From positions 3,443,977 to 3,507,976 of the forward strand of contig NC_018068.1 of assembly GCF_000255115.2 (NCBI RefSeq): a stretch of DNA of 64,000 nt. Reading direction: 5' to 3'. This document shows positions 8,624 to 16,698 of this stretch, piece by piece (the first letter of the stretch is position 1; the number at the start of each line of letters is the position of its first letter). The notes under the pieces were generated by a model, which was given only the letters and a program-made list of their open reading frames with translations, ran no database searches and had not been told where the DNA came from. The stretch comes from Desulfosporosinus acidiphilus SJ4. Lineage in GTDB: Bacteria; Bacillota; Desulfitobacteriia; Desulfitobacteriales; Desulfitobacteriaceae. The translations under genes and the position numbers were made by a program.

Positions 8624-9739
8624 TTAGAGCAAAGCTTCTTCTAAAGGGGTATACATAATATTTAATGATTCGGCTACAGCTTTATAGGTTAGTTTACCCT
8701 TAATAACGTTAATCCCTTTGCGCAGAGATCGGTTTTCTTGAATCGCTTTAAAATATCCTTTATTGGCGATGTCCAAGGCATAACCCATCGTAACATTCGT
8801 CAAAGCAAAGGTTGAGGTCCTGGCAACAGCGCCTGGCATATTTGCTACAGAATAGTGCACCACACCGTGCCTAATGTAAACCGGATCACTATGGGTAGTA
8901 ACCCGATCAATGGTTTCGATACTTCCGCCTTGGTCGATAGCTACATCGACAATCACGCTGCCCGGGGTCATAGTTTTTACCATTTCTTCAGTGACCAAGT
9001 GCGGAGCACGAGCTCCGGGTATCAGCACAGCTCCAATGAGCAAATCTGCTCGGGCGACACTGACAGCAATATTATAAGGATTGGACATCAGAGTTTTAAC
9101 CCGACCGTTAAAAAGGTCATCAATTTCTCGAAGCCGCTGGGCACTCTTTTCAACCAAAATGACATTAGCGCCTAAGCCAACAGCCATTTTAGCAGCGTTT
9201 GTGCCAACAATCCCGCCGCCTATAATGGTAACTTTCGCCGGTGACACTCCGGGAACCCCACCTAATAACATTCCTTTTCCGCCGTAGTGTTTTTCCAGGA
9301 ATTGAGCGCCTATTTGAATTGACATGCGTCCGGCCACTTCGCTCATGGGAACCAACAGAGGCAAAGAACCATTATCCAGTTGAATCGTCTCATAGGCGAT
9401 TCCTACCACTTGTTTTTCCATAAGCGCTTTGGTTAGTTCCGGTTCATTAGCTAAATGTAAATAAGTAAAAAGAATTTGTCCGGGTTTGAAATAATCATAT
9501 TCAGAAGCTATAGGTTCCTTAACCTTGATGATCATATCCGCATTCCAAACGTCGGCCGCAGAATCCAAAATTTGGGCACCAGCCTTCATATACTCCTCAT
9601 CGGTGATTCCGCTGCCTTCTCCGGCAGATTTTTCCACGAGAACCTGATGTCCGGTCAAAGTAAAAGCGTGGACACCCGCTGGAGTAATAGCTACACGGTT
9701 TTCATTGTTTTTAATCTCTTTTGGTACTCCAATTAGCAT
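8624..9739 (-). CDS. ald: Alanine dehydrogenase
   Basis: A 371-residue NAD-dependent enzyme converting L-alanine to pyruvate and ammonia. It starts [19 protein letters not shown], then has the catalytic region [14 protein letters not shown], the dinucleotide-binding [19 protein letters not shown], and [13 protein letters not shown]. The open frame extends 25 codons upstream, but ATG at 9739 has GGAGGTTTGCATT in front and gives the family N-terminus; the upstream codons also run through the promoter. A near-perfect sigma-54 promoter lies 48 bp upstream, so expression should depend on an enhancer-binding activator. It feeds pyruvate and NADH into catabolism. Confidence 0.96.
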   Translation of the reverse strand: MLIGVPKEIKNNENRVAITPAGVHAFTLTGHQVLVEKSAGEGSGITDEEYMKAGAQILDSAADVWNADMIIKVKEPIASEYDYFKPGQILFTYLHLANEPELTKALMEKQVVGIAYETIQLDNGSLPLLVPMSEVAGRMSIQIGAQFLEKHYGGKGMLLGGVPGVSPAKVTIIGGGIVGTNAAKMAVGLGANVILVEKSAQRLREIDDLFNGRVKTLMSNPYNIAVSVARADLLIGAVLIPGARAPHLVTEEMVKTMTPGSVIVDVAIDQGGSIETIDRVTTHSDPVYIRHGVVHYSVANMPGAVARTSTFALTNVTMGYALDIANKGYFKAIQENRSLRKGINVIKGKLTYKAVAESLNIMYTPLEEALL

Positions 9740-9786
9740 AATGCAAACCTCCATTTTAACATTATTCCTAACTTTGCTAATTATAA

Positions 9787-9802
9787 TGCAATTCTCGTGC
9801 CA
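9787..9802 (-). promoter_or_regulatory. Sigma-54 promoter of ald
   Basis: The minus strand reads TGGCACGAGAATTGCA. This matches the sigma-54 consensus TGGCACG-N4-TTGCW at every position, with exactly 10 bp between the GG and GC doublets. The predicted start, near 9776, leaves a leader of about 37 nt before the ald ATG. Confidence 0.9.
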
Positions 9803-9921
9803 GAAGCAAGCCAACTAATTTACTATCAAAAGATTATCGTTAGAAAGGCTAGTTCCAATCTGTTGTATAGAATTATCTCTAAGCATTTGAAGAATATGAA
9901 GGTTCTGAAGTCTTAAAAACC

Positions 9922-9971
9922 TGCATTTAATTGCATGCATTTTTATGCACTGCATTATCTTGCATGATTGA
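9922..9971. promoter_or_regulatory. Cluster of TGCA motifs, probable activator-binding region of ald
   Basis: Five TGCA motifs occur in about 45 bp (9922, 9932, 9936, 9951, 9961; a sixth partial at 9945). The stretch TGCAGTGCAT-AAAA-ATGCATGCA on the minus strand forms an imperfect inverted repeat. The edge word GCATGATTG at 9962-9970 recurs in the palindrome upstream of the leucine dehydrogenase operon. The distance from the sigma-54 promoter, about 170 bp, is typical of an upstream activating sequence. Confidence 0.5.
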
Positions 9972-9974
9972 ATA

Positions 9975-10574
9975 TTATAGTCCAAAAACTCGTACACCTA
10001 AAACCGATAAATAACCTTGAGTGACCCCTACAAATACCGCCCCAAGACAAACGAACGCCGCAGCAACCGTATAATACAGAAACTCTCTACGCAAGGATTC
10101 TCCTCGAGCTTTTCCCCTTAACAATAGAAATGAGAAGATCGTTGCTAAGCCTGCCCCCAAAAGCAGCAGCGGAATTCCCAGAAGAGCAGGCAATAATACG
10201 GTAATAACGATCAAACCAAGACCAAGCATTCCTTTAAAGCCAATAATAAAACTTATTGTGAAACCTAGAATGAAACCTCGTGTAAATACTATAAGATAAA
10301 TCAATGGGGCTCCGATGATGGTAAGTCCCAGAATCCATATTCCCGTCATAACTATGAAAACATCTCTCGCTAATTGTCCCAGAAATATAGGATTTAAATC
10401 TACCGGCTGATTTTTCAGAAGTGTATCGAGAAAATTCCCCAATTGAGAAGCTTCCGTCCCACCCAAAGCTTTAACCCCCAAGGCGCCAAACACTGCCCCT
10501 GCCAGGTAGACACCGGAAAGGGTTAGATAAATAACCCAATAGTTACGAATATGTTCACCTAGTTTCTTCCACAC
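9975..10574 (-). CDS. spoIIM: Stage II sporulation protein M
   Basis: A polytopic membrane protein of 199 residues with about five hydrophobic segments (near 14-34, 73-95, 100-125, 125-150 and 165-190). It contains RDVFIVMTGIWILG and IYLIVFTRGFILGFTIS, characteristic of SpoIIM. With SpoIID and SpoIIP it drives septal peptidoglycan remodelling and forespore engulfment. GTG start after GGAGGAACTGGC. In Bacillus spoIIM also sits near nudF, as here. Confidence 0.95.
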   Translation of the reverse strand: MWKKLGEHIRNYWVIYLTLSGVYLAGAVFGALGVKALGGTEASQLGNFLDTLLKNQPVDLNPIFLGQLARDVFIVMTGIWILGLTIIGAPLIYLIVFTRGFILGFTISFIIGFKGMLGLGLIVITVLLPALLGIPLLLLGAGLATIFSFLLLRGKARGESLRREFLYYTVAAAFVCLGAVFVGVTQGYLSVLGVRVFGL

Positions 10575-10607
10575 GCCAGTTCCTCCTTCCCTATCCTATA
10601 TGGAATT

Positions 10608-11780
10608 TTATTCCTTTCGGTCGGGAAGTATGTCCAAAACTCTGCCAAATTCACCGCCGCCACCGGAAATAAATCGCAAATCATTATGACGAGCCTTTAA
10701 AATCAAACGCGTTACTTTTTCACCGGCTACCGGGAGCAACTCAGCCTCAGTAACTTCATGCAGGACAGCCATTTCCGTTCCGAAACTGTTAAGTAATCGC
10801 TGATACATTTTAGGTCCGATTCCCGGGAGACGCATTAAGGGAACATGATAGACATAGCGCGACGGATCGTAATCCTTCACCGGTTGATCTGCAATACTTA
10901 CCAGGCGATCCAAAACACCCACGACAACGCGATGATCTCCGCAGACCGGACACGATAATTGAGGCGGGGCAGTTAAGACAACTTGTTCACAGCTTAAACA
11001 ATAGGTACGATGATATTTCCCTACTTTCGGAGGCAAACCATAATTTCGCACCGTTCCTACCGAGTTTTTCTTCAACAAATCACATAATCCCTTAAATGAG
11101 GATTCAACGCCTTCCAGTAAATTATATTCCCGGGCAACGTTAGCCAGGGAGTGAGCATCGGAATTACTAAATAAGACCACGTTCTCCAGTTCTCCAATAC
11201 TCTTAGCCATTGCTCTATCAGCACTCAAACCGATTTCCAGCGCCAGGGGAAGAACAGGCAAGACATCTGCCAAGCGGCGGCAGCAGTTGCCATAAATTCC
11301 TTTATGAGGAGTAAAGGCATGAGCAGGAAACCAAATCCCCTCGGCCCTGCGAACTGCTTCCAGCCACAGTTCAATTGGAAGATGCCCTTTCTGAGTGCTA
11401 AGCTGCCAATTCTTTATAGCAGGCCGTAATTCTTGAACATATCGTTCAACGTGGTCTATAGAGGGAAAATAGGCTAGAAAATGAGCATTCCCTTCCCCAA
11501 TTTGCAATTCAATTTCATGCCCCGGAATAATGATCAAGCCTCTTGCAGTATATCCGCCACCTGCCAGGGAAGAGAGTTGTCCTGCAGACAGCAGCGTTCT
11601 GAAATCACGCCGGACACCCTGTGAATGGGCATCTACAATCCCTATCAAGGTCAAACCTTTAACATTCCGAGCCATCTCTATAAGATTGGGAAGAGTCAGA
11701 GACCTCGAAGCAGTAACCTTGACATCCTTACCATCAAGACTTTGCCCAATATGAATATGTAAATCAGCATAAATCATCAA
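10608..11780 (-). CDS. EndoQ-like PHP-domain DNA repair nuclease
   Basis: A 390-residue protein with a PHP metal-dependent phosphoesterase domain: YADLHIHIG at residue 4, IVDAHSQGV near 50, IPGHEIE near 87 and FSNSDAHSLANV near 205. A four-cysteine zinc-binding motif follows (YCLSCEQ, then CPVCGDH, about 262-282). The C-terminal LPGIGPKMYQRLLNSFGTE is a helix-hairpin-helix-like DNA-binding element. This order matches endonuclease Q, which nicks 5' of deaminated bases such as deoxyinosine and uracil. The start overlaps the stop of the Nudix gene upstream. A nucleotide-pool hydrolase next to a deaminated-base nuclease suggests genome maintenance, but this is inference. Confidence 0.8.
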   Translation of the reverse strand: MMIYADLHIHIGQSLDGKDVKVTASRSLTLPNLIEMARNVKGLTLIGIVDAHSQGVRRDFRTLLSAGQLSSLAGGGYTARGLIIIPGHEIELQIGEGNAHFLAYFPSIDHVERYVQELRPAIKNWQLSTQKGHLPIELWLEAVRRAEGIWFPAHAFTPHKGIYGNCCRRLADVLPVLPLALEIGLSADRAMAKSIGELENVVLFSNSDAHSLANVAREYNLLEGVESSFKGLCDLLKKNSVGTVRNYGLPPKVGKYHRTYCLSCEQVVLTAPPQLSCPVCGDHRVVVGVLDRLVSIADQPVKDYDPSRYVYHVPLMRLPGIGPKMYQRLLNSFGTEMAVLHEVTEAELLPVAGEKVTRLILKARHNDLRFISGGGGEFGRVLDILPDRKE

Positions 11781-12313
11781 ATATGTCCCTCAGCCAACAA
11801 AATCCCCAGGATCGTTTTGGCATCTATAAACCCGTTATTTCGGGCAAGCTTTAACGCCTCGGCCCAAGGAATTCTTTCTAAAGCAATAAATTCATCATCA
11901 TCCATTGTCAACGGATCCCAGCTTAAATCACTTGCCAGAAAAACATGCATCACTTCGTCCGAAAAGCCTGGCGTGGTGTAAAACGTTGCGATTTCCTCCA
12001 TAGTTCCTCTATAACCGGTTTCTTCGCGCAGTTCTCTAATAGCACAAGCCAAAGGAGCTTCTTGAGGATCGATCTTTCCAGCGGGAATTTCCAAAGTTTC
12101 ACGGCCAACAGGATAACGAAACTGGCGAACCATAAGAAGTTCTTGTTCATACAAGGCAATAACAGCTACAGCTCCGGGATGCCTGACAATTTCCCGTAAC
12201 GCTTCCGTTCCATTGGGAAGCCTAACTCTATCACGTTCCAAACGGAGTAAGCGCCCTTCAAAAAGCACTTCCCCCTCAAGACGTGTTTCTGCTAGTTTTT
12301 TCTTTTCGTTCAT
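11777..12313 (-). CDS. nudF: Nudix hydrolase, ADP-ribose pyrophosphatase
   Basis: A 178-residue Nudix protein; the Nudix box starts at GKIDPQEAPLACAIRELREE and ends TGY. The N-terminal strands LFEGRLLRLERDRVRLPNG and VRQFRYPVGRETLEIPAG are typical of ADP-ribose pyrophosphatases. It hydrolyses ADP-ribose to AMP and ribose-5-phosphate. It is the first gene of a compact minus-strand set with the EndoQ-like gene and spoIIM, matching the Bacillus nudF-spoIIM neighbourhood. Start preceded by AAGGATAGATC. Confidence 0.9.
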   Translation of the reverse strand: MNEKKKLAETRLEGEVLFEGRLLRLERDRVRLPNGTEALREIVRHPGAVAVIALYEQELLMVRQFRYPVGRETLEIPAGKIDPQEAPLACAIRELREETGYRGTMEEIATFYTTPGFSDEVMHVFLASDLSWDPLTMDDDEFIALERIPWAEALKLARNNGFIDAKTILGILLAEGHI

Positions 12314-12409
12314 GATCTATCCTTCTTTCAGATGGTCTGTCACTATTTTATTCCATCTCGGTAAGGAATACAAAACAACAAAAATCTTTTTCCTTTTTCA
12401 AGTGGTCGG

Positions 12410-12443
12410 GTCGTAGCAAAACAACTTCAGAAAATAGTTCGTA
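12410..12443 (+). repeat. Possible relic of the IS1182-type terminus
   Basis: GTCGTAGCAAAACAAC, then AAAATAGTTCGTA, resembles the left end of the element at 21.4 kb (CCGTTGCAAAACGAAC, then AAAATAGTTCGCA). No transposase fragment lies beside it. Assigned by eye only. Confidence 0.35.
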
Positions 12444-12452
12444 AAAAAATGA

Positions 12453-12495
12453 GCCTAAAAGGACGTTAAAAATAATTAACGCCTTTCAGGCCTTT
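12453..12495. terminator. Bidirectional terminator after the oxidoreductase operon
   Basis: Arms GCCTaAAAGGaCGTTAA and TTAACGcCTTTcAGGC form a long stem. It has TTTTT on the plus-strand side and TTTTTTT on the minus-strand side. It is the first terminator-like structure after the stop of the gamma subunit at 12702. Confidence 0.75.
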
Positions 12496-12504
12496 TTCAT
12501 CAAA

Positions 12505-12690
12505 TCATAAGACTCCCACTTCTATCGGCGGAGCGGTCCCCGTCCCCTGCTTTGCTGGGGGTAGAGTCCATCCTTCAGCGCGATAGCATTTGTTTTTACT
12601 AGGCGCTTTCGGCGAAACTGTCCACAGGACACCTTCGTCGCCGAAGCCCCGATGTTCAGCAAATTCATTTTGCCACAACCCTTGGCAAAA
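12505..12690 (-). repeat. Dispersed repeat, copy 1: relic of a TnpB-type element right end
   Basis: This gene-free stretch aligns by eye with 52827-53003: TTCAGCGCGATAGCATTTGT is identical, followed by closely matching AGGCGCTTTC and CGAAACTGTCCACAG blocks. The edge near 12507 carries the hairpin arm GACTCCCACTTCTAT; the other arm is degraded. On the minus strand the inner part reads as a short protein-like tail (SCGQFRRKRL) shared with copy 2. A terminal hairpin preceded by a coding remnant resembles the right end of IS200/IS605-type tnpB elements. That assignment is inference. Confidence 0.55.
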
Positions 12691-12701
12691 ACCATCGTTC
12701 T

Positions 12702-13250
12702 CTATACAGCATTTTGAGCTAATTCAATCCCCAGTTCCAAGGCCTGGCGGTTGAGAGGAATAAGATGATAACGGTACTCCGGCAGGACTTTTTTAAGAGC
12801 ACCTACCACCGATTCCAAACTCACGGCACCTGTCAAGTGAATATATGCTCCAAGAATTATCATATTGGCTACTCGAGAGTTGTTAAATCTTTCATTGGCA
12901 ATTTCATCGGCAGGGATCTTTAAGACCTTAAGATCTTGCCGACTAGGTTCTATATCGATAAGGGAAGAATTGAGGAGCACCCATCCTCCGGGTCGAACGT
13001 CCTTTTCAAACTTCTCTAAAGACGGACGGTTAAGGACTATGAGGGTATTTGGTTCCGTAATGATCGGAGAACTGACTTCTGCATCGGATATGGTTACCGA
13101 ACAATTTGCCGTTCCCCCCCTCATTTCCGGACCATAAGAAGGAATCCAGCTCACAAACTTATTTTCCTCAAGTCCCGCATAGGCCAGCAATTGCCCCATT
13201 GACATAACCCCTTGCCCGCCGAAACCTGCCAGTATAATTTCCTGCAGCAT
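12702..13250 (-). CDS. vorC: 2-oxoacid:ferredoxin oxidoreductase, gamma subunit
   Basis: A 182-residue protein of the pyruvate/ketoisovalerate oxidoreductase gamma family, starting [20 protein letters not shown], with SYGPEMRGGTANCSV and LIVLNRPSLEKFE. In these enzymes the gamma domain helps bind coenzyme A. The start overlaps the beta-subunit stop (TAATG). Last gene of a delta-alpha-beta-gamma operon behind leucine dehydrogenase, so 2-oxoisovalerate/2-oxoisocaproate are the likely substrates; 2-oxoglutarate (KorC) remains possible. The symbol reflects that inference. Confidence 0.88.
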   Translation of the reverse strand: MLQEIILAGFGGQGVMSMGQLLAYAGLEENKFVSWIPSYGPEMRGGTANCSVTISDAEVSSPIITEPNTLIVLNRPSLEKFEKDVRPGGWVLLNSSLIDIEPSRQDLKVLKIPADEIANERFNNSRVANMIILGAYIHLTGAVSLESVVGALKKVLPEYRYHLIPLNRQALELGIELAQNAV

Positions 13251-13999
13251 TAGAATCCCCCCTCCTCAAGTAATTTTTTCACACCGAGGGGATAAACAGG
13301 AATCATCTTTTCACTTAACCATTTTAAGGCTTCCTTAGGAGTAAAACCCCAGTTCGTCGGACAGGTTGACAGAACTTCCACCATGGTAAACCCTTTGCCT
13401 GCCAGTTGAAGTTCAAAGGCTTTTTTGATTGCTTTTTTGGCTTTAGCGACCTCTTGAGGATTATGCACCGAAACACGGGCAATAAAAGCAGCGCCATCAA
13501 TGGTAGCAAGCATTTCCGACATTCTAATTGGATATCCTTGAGTCAATGGGTCTCGGCCTTGCGGAGAGGTCTGACTTACCTGTTCCAAGAGTGTAGTGGG
13601 GGCCATCTGTCCTCCCGTCATACCATAAATTGCGTTATTGACAAAAATCGTCGTGAATTTTTCCCCTCTGGTTGCAGCATGGATTATTTCTGCAGTTCCT
13701 ATGGAAGCCAGATCTCCATCACCCTGGTAAGTGAAAACAACCTTATCCGGGTGAACCCGCTTAATTCCAGTGGCCACTGCAGGAGCACGACCATGAGCTG
13801 CTTGCTGCATATCCAAATTAAAATAGTTATAGGCTAAAACCGAACATCCCACCGGAGAAACTCCGATAGTTTTTTCCCGAACCCCTAGTTCATCAATGAC
13901 TTCCGCCACAAGGCGGTGAATGATCCCATGAGTGCATCCCGGGCAATAGTGTGTCTTCGCAGAGGTTAGCGACTTCGGTCGTTCAAAAACGGTCATCAT
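13250..13999 (-). CDS. vorA: 2-oxoacid:ferredoxin oxidoreductase, beta subunit (TPP-binding)
   Basis: A 249-residue thiamine-diphosphate subunit. [18 protein letters not shown] holds two cysteines and [11 protein letters not shown] a third, the family's [4Fe-4S] ligands. [20 protein letters not shown] is the TPP/Mg site, followed by [18 protein letters not shown]. It decarboxylates the 2-oxoacid and passes electrons to ferredoxin. The start overlaps the alpha-subunit stop (ATGA), and the gamma start overlaps its stop, so the operon is tightly coupled. Confidence 0.92.
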   Translation of the reverse strand: MMTVFERPKSLTSAKTHYCPGCTHGIIHRLVAEVIDELGVREKTIGVSPVGCSVLAYNYFNLDMQQAAHGRAPAVATGIKRVHPDKVVFTYQGDGDLASIGTAEIIHAATRGEKFTTIFVNNAIYGMTGGQMAPTTLLEQVSQTSPQGRDPLTQGYPIRMSEMLATIDGAAFIARVSVHNPQEVAKAKKAIKKAFELQLAGKGFTMVEVLSTCPTNWGFTPKEALKWLSEKMIPVYPLGVKKLLEEGGF

Positions 14000-15069
14000 G
14001 ATTCTTTCCCCTCCCGTTTCAGATTCACCAAGCGTTCAACCTCAGCCAGAACATCACGGGCTGCCGGAACCATGCCGCCAACTCGTCCATAATAATGCAC
14101 CGGCACTTTAAACTCCAAATTGTAGCGCACATCCTCAACCAGTTGGCCCGAGCTCATTTCTACCGTTAAAACGTTATTTGCATGGCTGCTGGCCTTTTGG
14201 AGAGCATCTTTGGGGAAAGGAAATAAAGTGATGGGCCGGAACAACCCGACTTTTATTCCTCGCTCTCTCCCTTGATCTACAACCGCTTTGGCCACCCGTG
14301 CTGCAGATCCGTAGCCAACAAGCAGCAATTCTGCATCGTCCGTTTTATAATTTTCCCACATAACTTCTTTGTTCATCCGTTCATATTTATCCTGTAGATG
14401 CAGATTATGTTTCTCGAGTTCGAGCGGATCCAGGAACAGTGAATTAATTAAATTCGGACTTCTTCCTTCTGCCCCGGTGGTTGCCCAAGGCTTGGACGGA
14501 ATTTCCAATTGTTGATCCTCCGGCGGCAGCTCAACCGCCTCCATCATCTGTCCGAGAATCCCATCTCCTAAGATCATCACCGGATTGCGGTATTCATCAG
14601 CAAGAGCAAAAGCTTTTCCCATTAAATCCACCATTTCTTGAATGGTAGCCGGAGCCAGGACGAGCATGCGATAGTCCCCATGTCCTCCGCCTTTGACGGC
14701 TTGAAAGTAATCAGATTGAGCCGGCTGAATACCCCCGAGTCCTGGACCACCGCGCTGCATGTTAACAATAACACAGGGAAGTTCTGCCCCGGCGATATAG
14801 GATATTCCTTCCTGTTTAAGGCTTATTCCGGGTCCCGAGGAAGAAGTCATGACCCGCGCCCCGCTCCCTGCAGCTCCATAAACCATATTAATTGCCGCAA
14901 TTTCTGATTCGGCTTGCACAAACACTCCGCCTACTTCAGGAAGCCGCTTAGCGAGATAATGGGGAATTTCATTTTGTGGAGTAATCGGATATCCGAAGAA
15001 AAAGCGGCAGCCGGCGCGTACCGCCGCCTCTGCCAGTGCTTCATTTCCCTTCAAGAGCACTTTGCCCAT
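13996..15069 (-). CDS. vorB: 2-oxoacid:ferredoxin oxidoreductase, alpha subunit
   Basis: A 357-residue protein of the PorA/KorA/VorB alpha type: [52 protein letters not shown], and a C-terminal [16 protein letters not shown]. It shares the TPP site with the beta subunit and binds the substrate side chain. The open frame continues upstream, but ATG at 15069 gives the family N-terminus [15 protein letters not shown] and is preceded by AAGGAGGAGAAGGC. It overlaps the ferredoxin-like delta subunit by 29 bp. Confidence 0.93.
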   Translation of the reverse strand: MGKVLLKGNEALAEAAVRAGCRFFFGYPITPQNEIPHYLAKRLPEVGGVFVQAESEIAAINMVYGAAGSGARVMTSSSGPGISLKQEGISYIAGAELPCVIVNMQRGGPGLGGIQPAQSDYFQAVKGGGHGDYRMLVLAPATIQEMVDLMGKAFALADEYRNPVMILGDGILGQMMEAVELPPEDQQLEIPSKPWATTGAEGRSPNLINSLFLDPLELEKHNLHLQDKYERMNKEVMWENYKTDDAELLLVGYGSAARVAKAVVDQGRERGIKVGLFRPITLFPFPKDALQKASSHANNVLTVEMSSGQLVEDVRYNLEFKVPVHYYGRVGGMVPAARDVLAEVERLVNLKREGKES

Positions 15070-15283
15070 TTGCCTTCTCCTCCTTTCGCACCGTAATAAC
15101 AACGTCCGGGCACATTCTGGCACAGAACCCGCAAGAAATACATTTTTCCTGTTCCAGTACAACAGCAGGATGAAAGCCCATTGAATTCAGATGTTCGGCC
15201 ATAATAATGATATGTTTCGGACAAGCATCTGCACAAAGCTCACAACCCTTACAACGATCTTCCTCAAACTCAACTTTAAGCAT
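15041..15283 (-). CDS. vorD: 2-oxoacid:ferredoxin oxidoreductase, delta subunit (2[4Fe-4S])
   Basis: An 80-residue ferredoxin-like protein with two CxxCxxCxxxCP motifs: CKGCELCADACP and CISCGFCARMCP. It carries electrons from the alpha-beta core to external ferredoxin. It lies 50 bp after leucine dehydrogenase and overlaps the alpha subunit, making bcd-vorDBAC one transcription unit. The delta-first order is common in archaeal and clostridial enzymes of this type. Confidence 0.93.
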   Translation of the reverse strand: MLKVEFEEDRCKGCELCADACPKHIIIMAEHLNSMGFHPAVVLEQEKCISCGFCARMCPDVVITVRKEEKANGQSALEGK

Positions 15284-15332
15284 TTTTCCCCTCCTTCGCT
15301 AATCCCCAGGGAGGCTGACGAATTGTAATGGG

Positions 15333-16400
15333 CTATTTTCTAAGATAATTTGAACGGATTCGTCCCAAGCGTTGAATCCTCTCTTCAGCCATTCGATCAG
15401 CTGCTTTGTAGGTTGGAATATTCATTTGTTTAGCAATTTGCAGAACCTTTGCCACATTGTCATACACCGTATCAACCTTTTGCAAAGCCCTTTGATAGTC
15501 GTACCCTTCTAACTCGTCGGCAACATTAATAACTCCGCCGGCATTAATAACATAATCCGGTGCATAAAGAATCCCTAACTCGTGGAGTTTGTCCCCGTGA
15601 CGATCTTCGAGAAGCACATTATTAGCCGCACCGGCAATAACTTTAAATTTAAATTGAGGTATTGTCTTGTCATTGATAACTGCACCCATGGCGCAAGGAG
15701 CATATATATCGGCATCGACGCCAAAAATCTCTTCCGGTTCTACAACGGTGGCATCCATTTCATTGAGCACACGCTTAATTGCATCCTCATGAATGTCTGT
15801 TACGATAAGTTTAGCCCCTTCTTCCCGCAGATGCTTGGCCAAATAATAGCCGACATGCCCTAACCCCTGAATGGCAATAGTTTTTCCTTCCAAAGAATCG
15901 TCACCAAACATCTCTTTGGCTGCAGCTTTCATCCCTTTCCAAACACCTCGCGCAGTCATGGGAGAAGGGTCTCCTGAAGCACCGGAAGAAGACACACCGG
16001 TTACGAAATTAGATTCCAGATGCACCCAATCCATATCTCGAACGGTTGTACCCACATCTTCAGCCGTAATATAACGGCCATTCAGAGACTGTACATACCG
16101 CCCGAATGCACGGAATAACTCTTCGCTTTTTTGAGTTCGAGAATCCCCAATGATAACTGTTTTACCTCCACCAAGATTTAAACCGGCAGCAGCATTTTTA
16201 TAGGTCATCCCTCGCGCAAGTCTCAAAGCATCAAGAATCGCATCCTCTTCGCATTCATAATTCCACATCCGTGTTCCCCCAAGTGCGGGTCCCAAGGTTG
16301 TGTCATGAATACATATAATTGCTTTTAAACCTGAAGTCTCATCTTGACAAATCACCAATTGTTCATAATCGTATTTTTCCAAGTATTCAAAAATCTTCAC
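15333..16400 (-). CDS. bcd: Leucine (branched-chain amino acid) dehydrogenase
   Basis: A 355-residue Glu/Leu/Phe/Val dehydrogenase. It has [10 protein letters not shown], catalytic lysines in [20 protein letters not shown], a Rossmann fold at [20 protein letters not shown], and [11 protein letters not shown]. It oxidatively deaminates leucine, valine and isoleucine with NAD. GTG start after AAGGGGGAACAACA. It is first in the operon behind a sigma-54 promoter. Bacillus bcd is also sigma-54 (SigL) dependent, but there the next enzyme is the lipoamide-linked Bkd complex; here a ferredoxin-linked enzyme takes that role, as suits an anaerobe. Confidence 0.94.
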   Translation of the reverse strand: MKIFEYLEKYDYEQLVICQDETSGLKAIICIHDTTLGPALGGTRMWNYECEEDAILDALRLARGMTYKNAAAGLNLGGGKTVIIGDSRTQKSEELFRAFGRYVQSLNGRYITAEDVGTTVRDMDWVHLESNFVTGVSSSGASGDPSPMTARGVWKGMKAAAKEMFGDDSLEGKTIAIQGLGHVGYYLAKHLREEGAKLIVTDIHEDAIKRVLNEMDATVVEPEEIFGVDADIYAPCAMGAVINDKTIPQFKFKVIAGAANNVLLEDRHGDKLHELGILYAPDYVINAGGVINVADELEGYDYQRALQKVDTVYDNVAKVLQIAKQMNIPTYKAADRMAEERIQRLGRIRSNYLRK

Positions 16401-16449
16401 TGTTGTTCCCCCTTAGGTGATTTTTTATCGAATCGTTGCTAATGTTCAG

Positions 16450-16466
16450 TTGCAATTGAGGTGCCA
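16450..16466 (-). promoter_or_regulatory. Sigma-54 promoter of bcd-vor operon
   Basis: The minus strand reads TGGCACCTCAATTGCAA. It departs from TGGCACG-N4-TTGCW by one base, with exact 10-bp spacing between GG and GC. Transcription should start near 16440, about 40 nt before the GTG start of bcd. Confidence 0.9.
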
Positions 16467-16578
16467 GAAATATGTCAATTTAAAAAATTTTTTGTCTTCA
16501 AGCATATCCCGAGAAATGCCTGATATTACGGGCATTATGATTTTCAAGAGAAGGCGCTTGATCATGAAGATTATGTAA

Positions 16579-16636
16579 TATGTCTGCAAAAACAATCATG
16601 CTTGCAATTGTGTGCAAGCATGATTGTTCAGACATA
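16579..16636. promoter_or_regulatory. Large palindrome, probable activator-binding site (or terminator)
   Basis: Inner 16-bp arms AACAATCATGCTTGCA (16591-16606) and TGCAAGCATGATTGTT (16613-16628) are perfect complements around a 6-nt centre. They are flanked by outer arms TATGTCTG (16579) and CAGACATA (16629). The structure lies about 130-190 bp upstream of the bcd sigma-54 promoter, the usual place for an enhancer-binding protein. It also follows the regulator gene stop and is trailed on the minus strand by TTTTT, so a terminator role is possible. The rest of 16401-16698 shows no gene. Confidence 0.6.
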
Positions 16637-16698
16637 TATTTGCAATATTTTGCAAACTCGAGGCGTACTAAGTCAAGGCTCCTTAAAACGAGCAGGAC

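Noticed and set aside
8624-9814. TTG at 9814 as the ald start
   Set aside because: It would place the sigma-54 promoter inside the gene, and ATG at 9739 has a good ribosome site and the family N-terminus.
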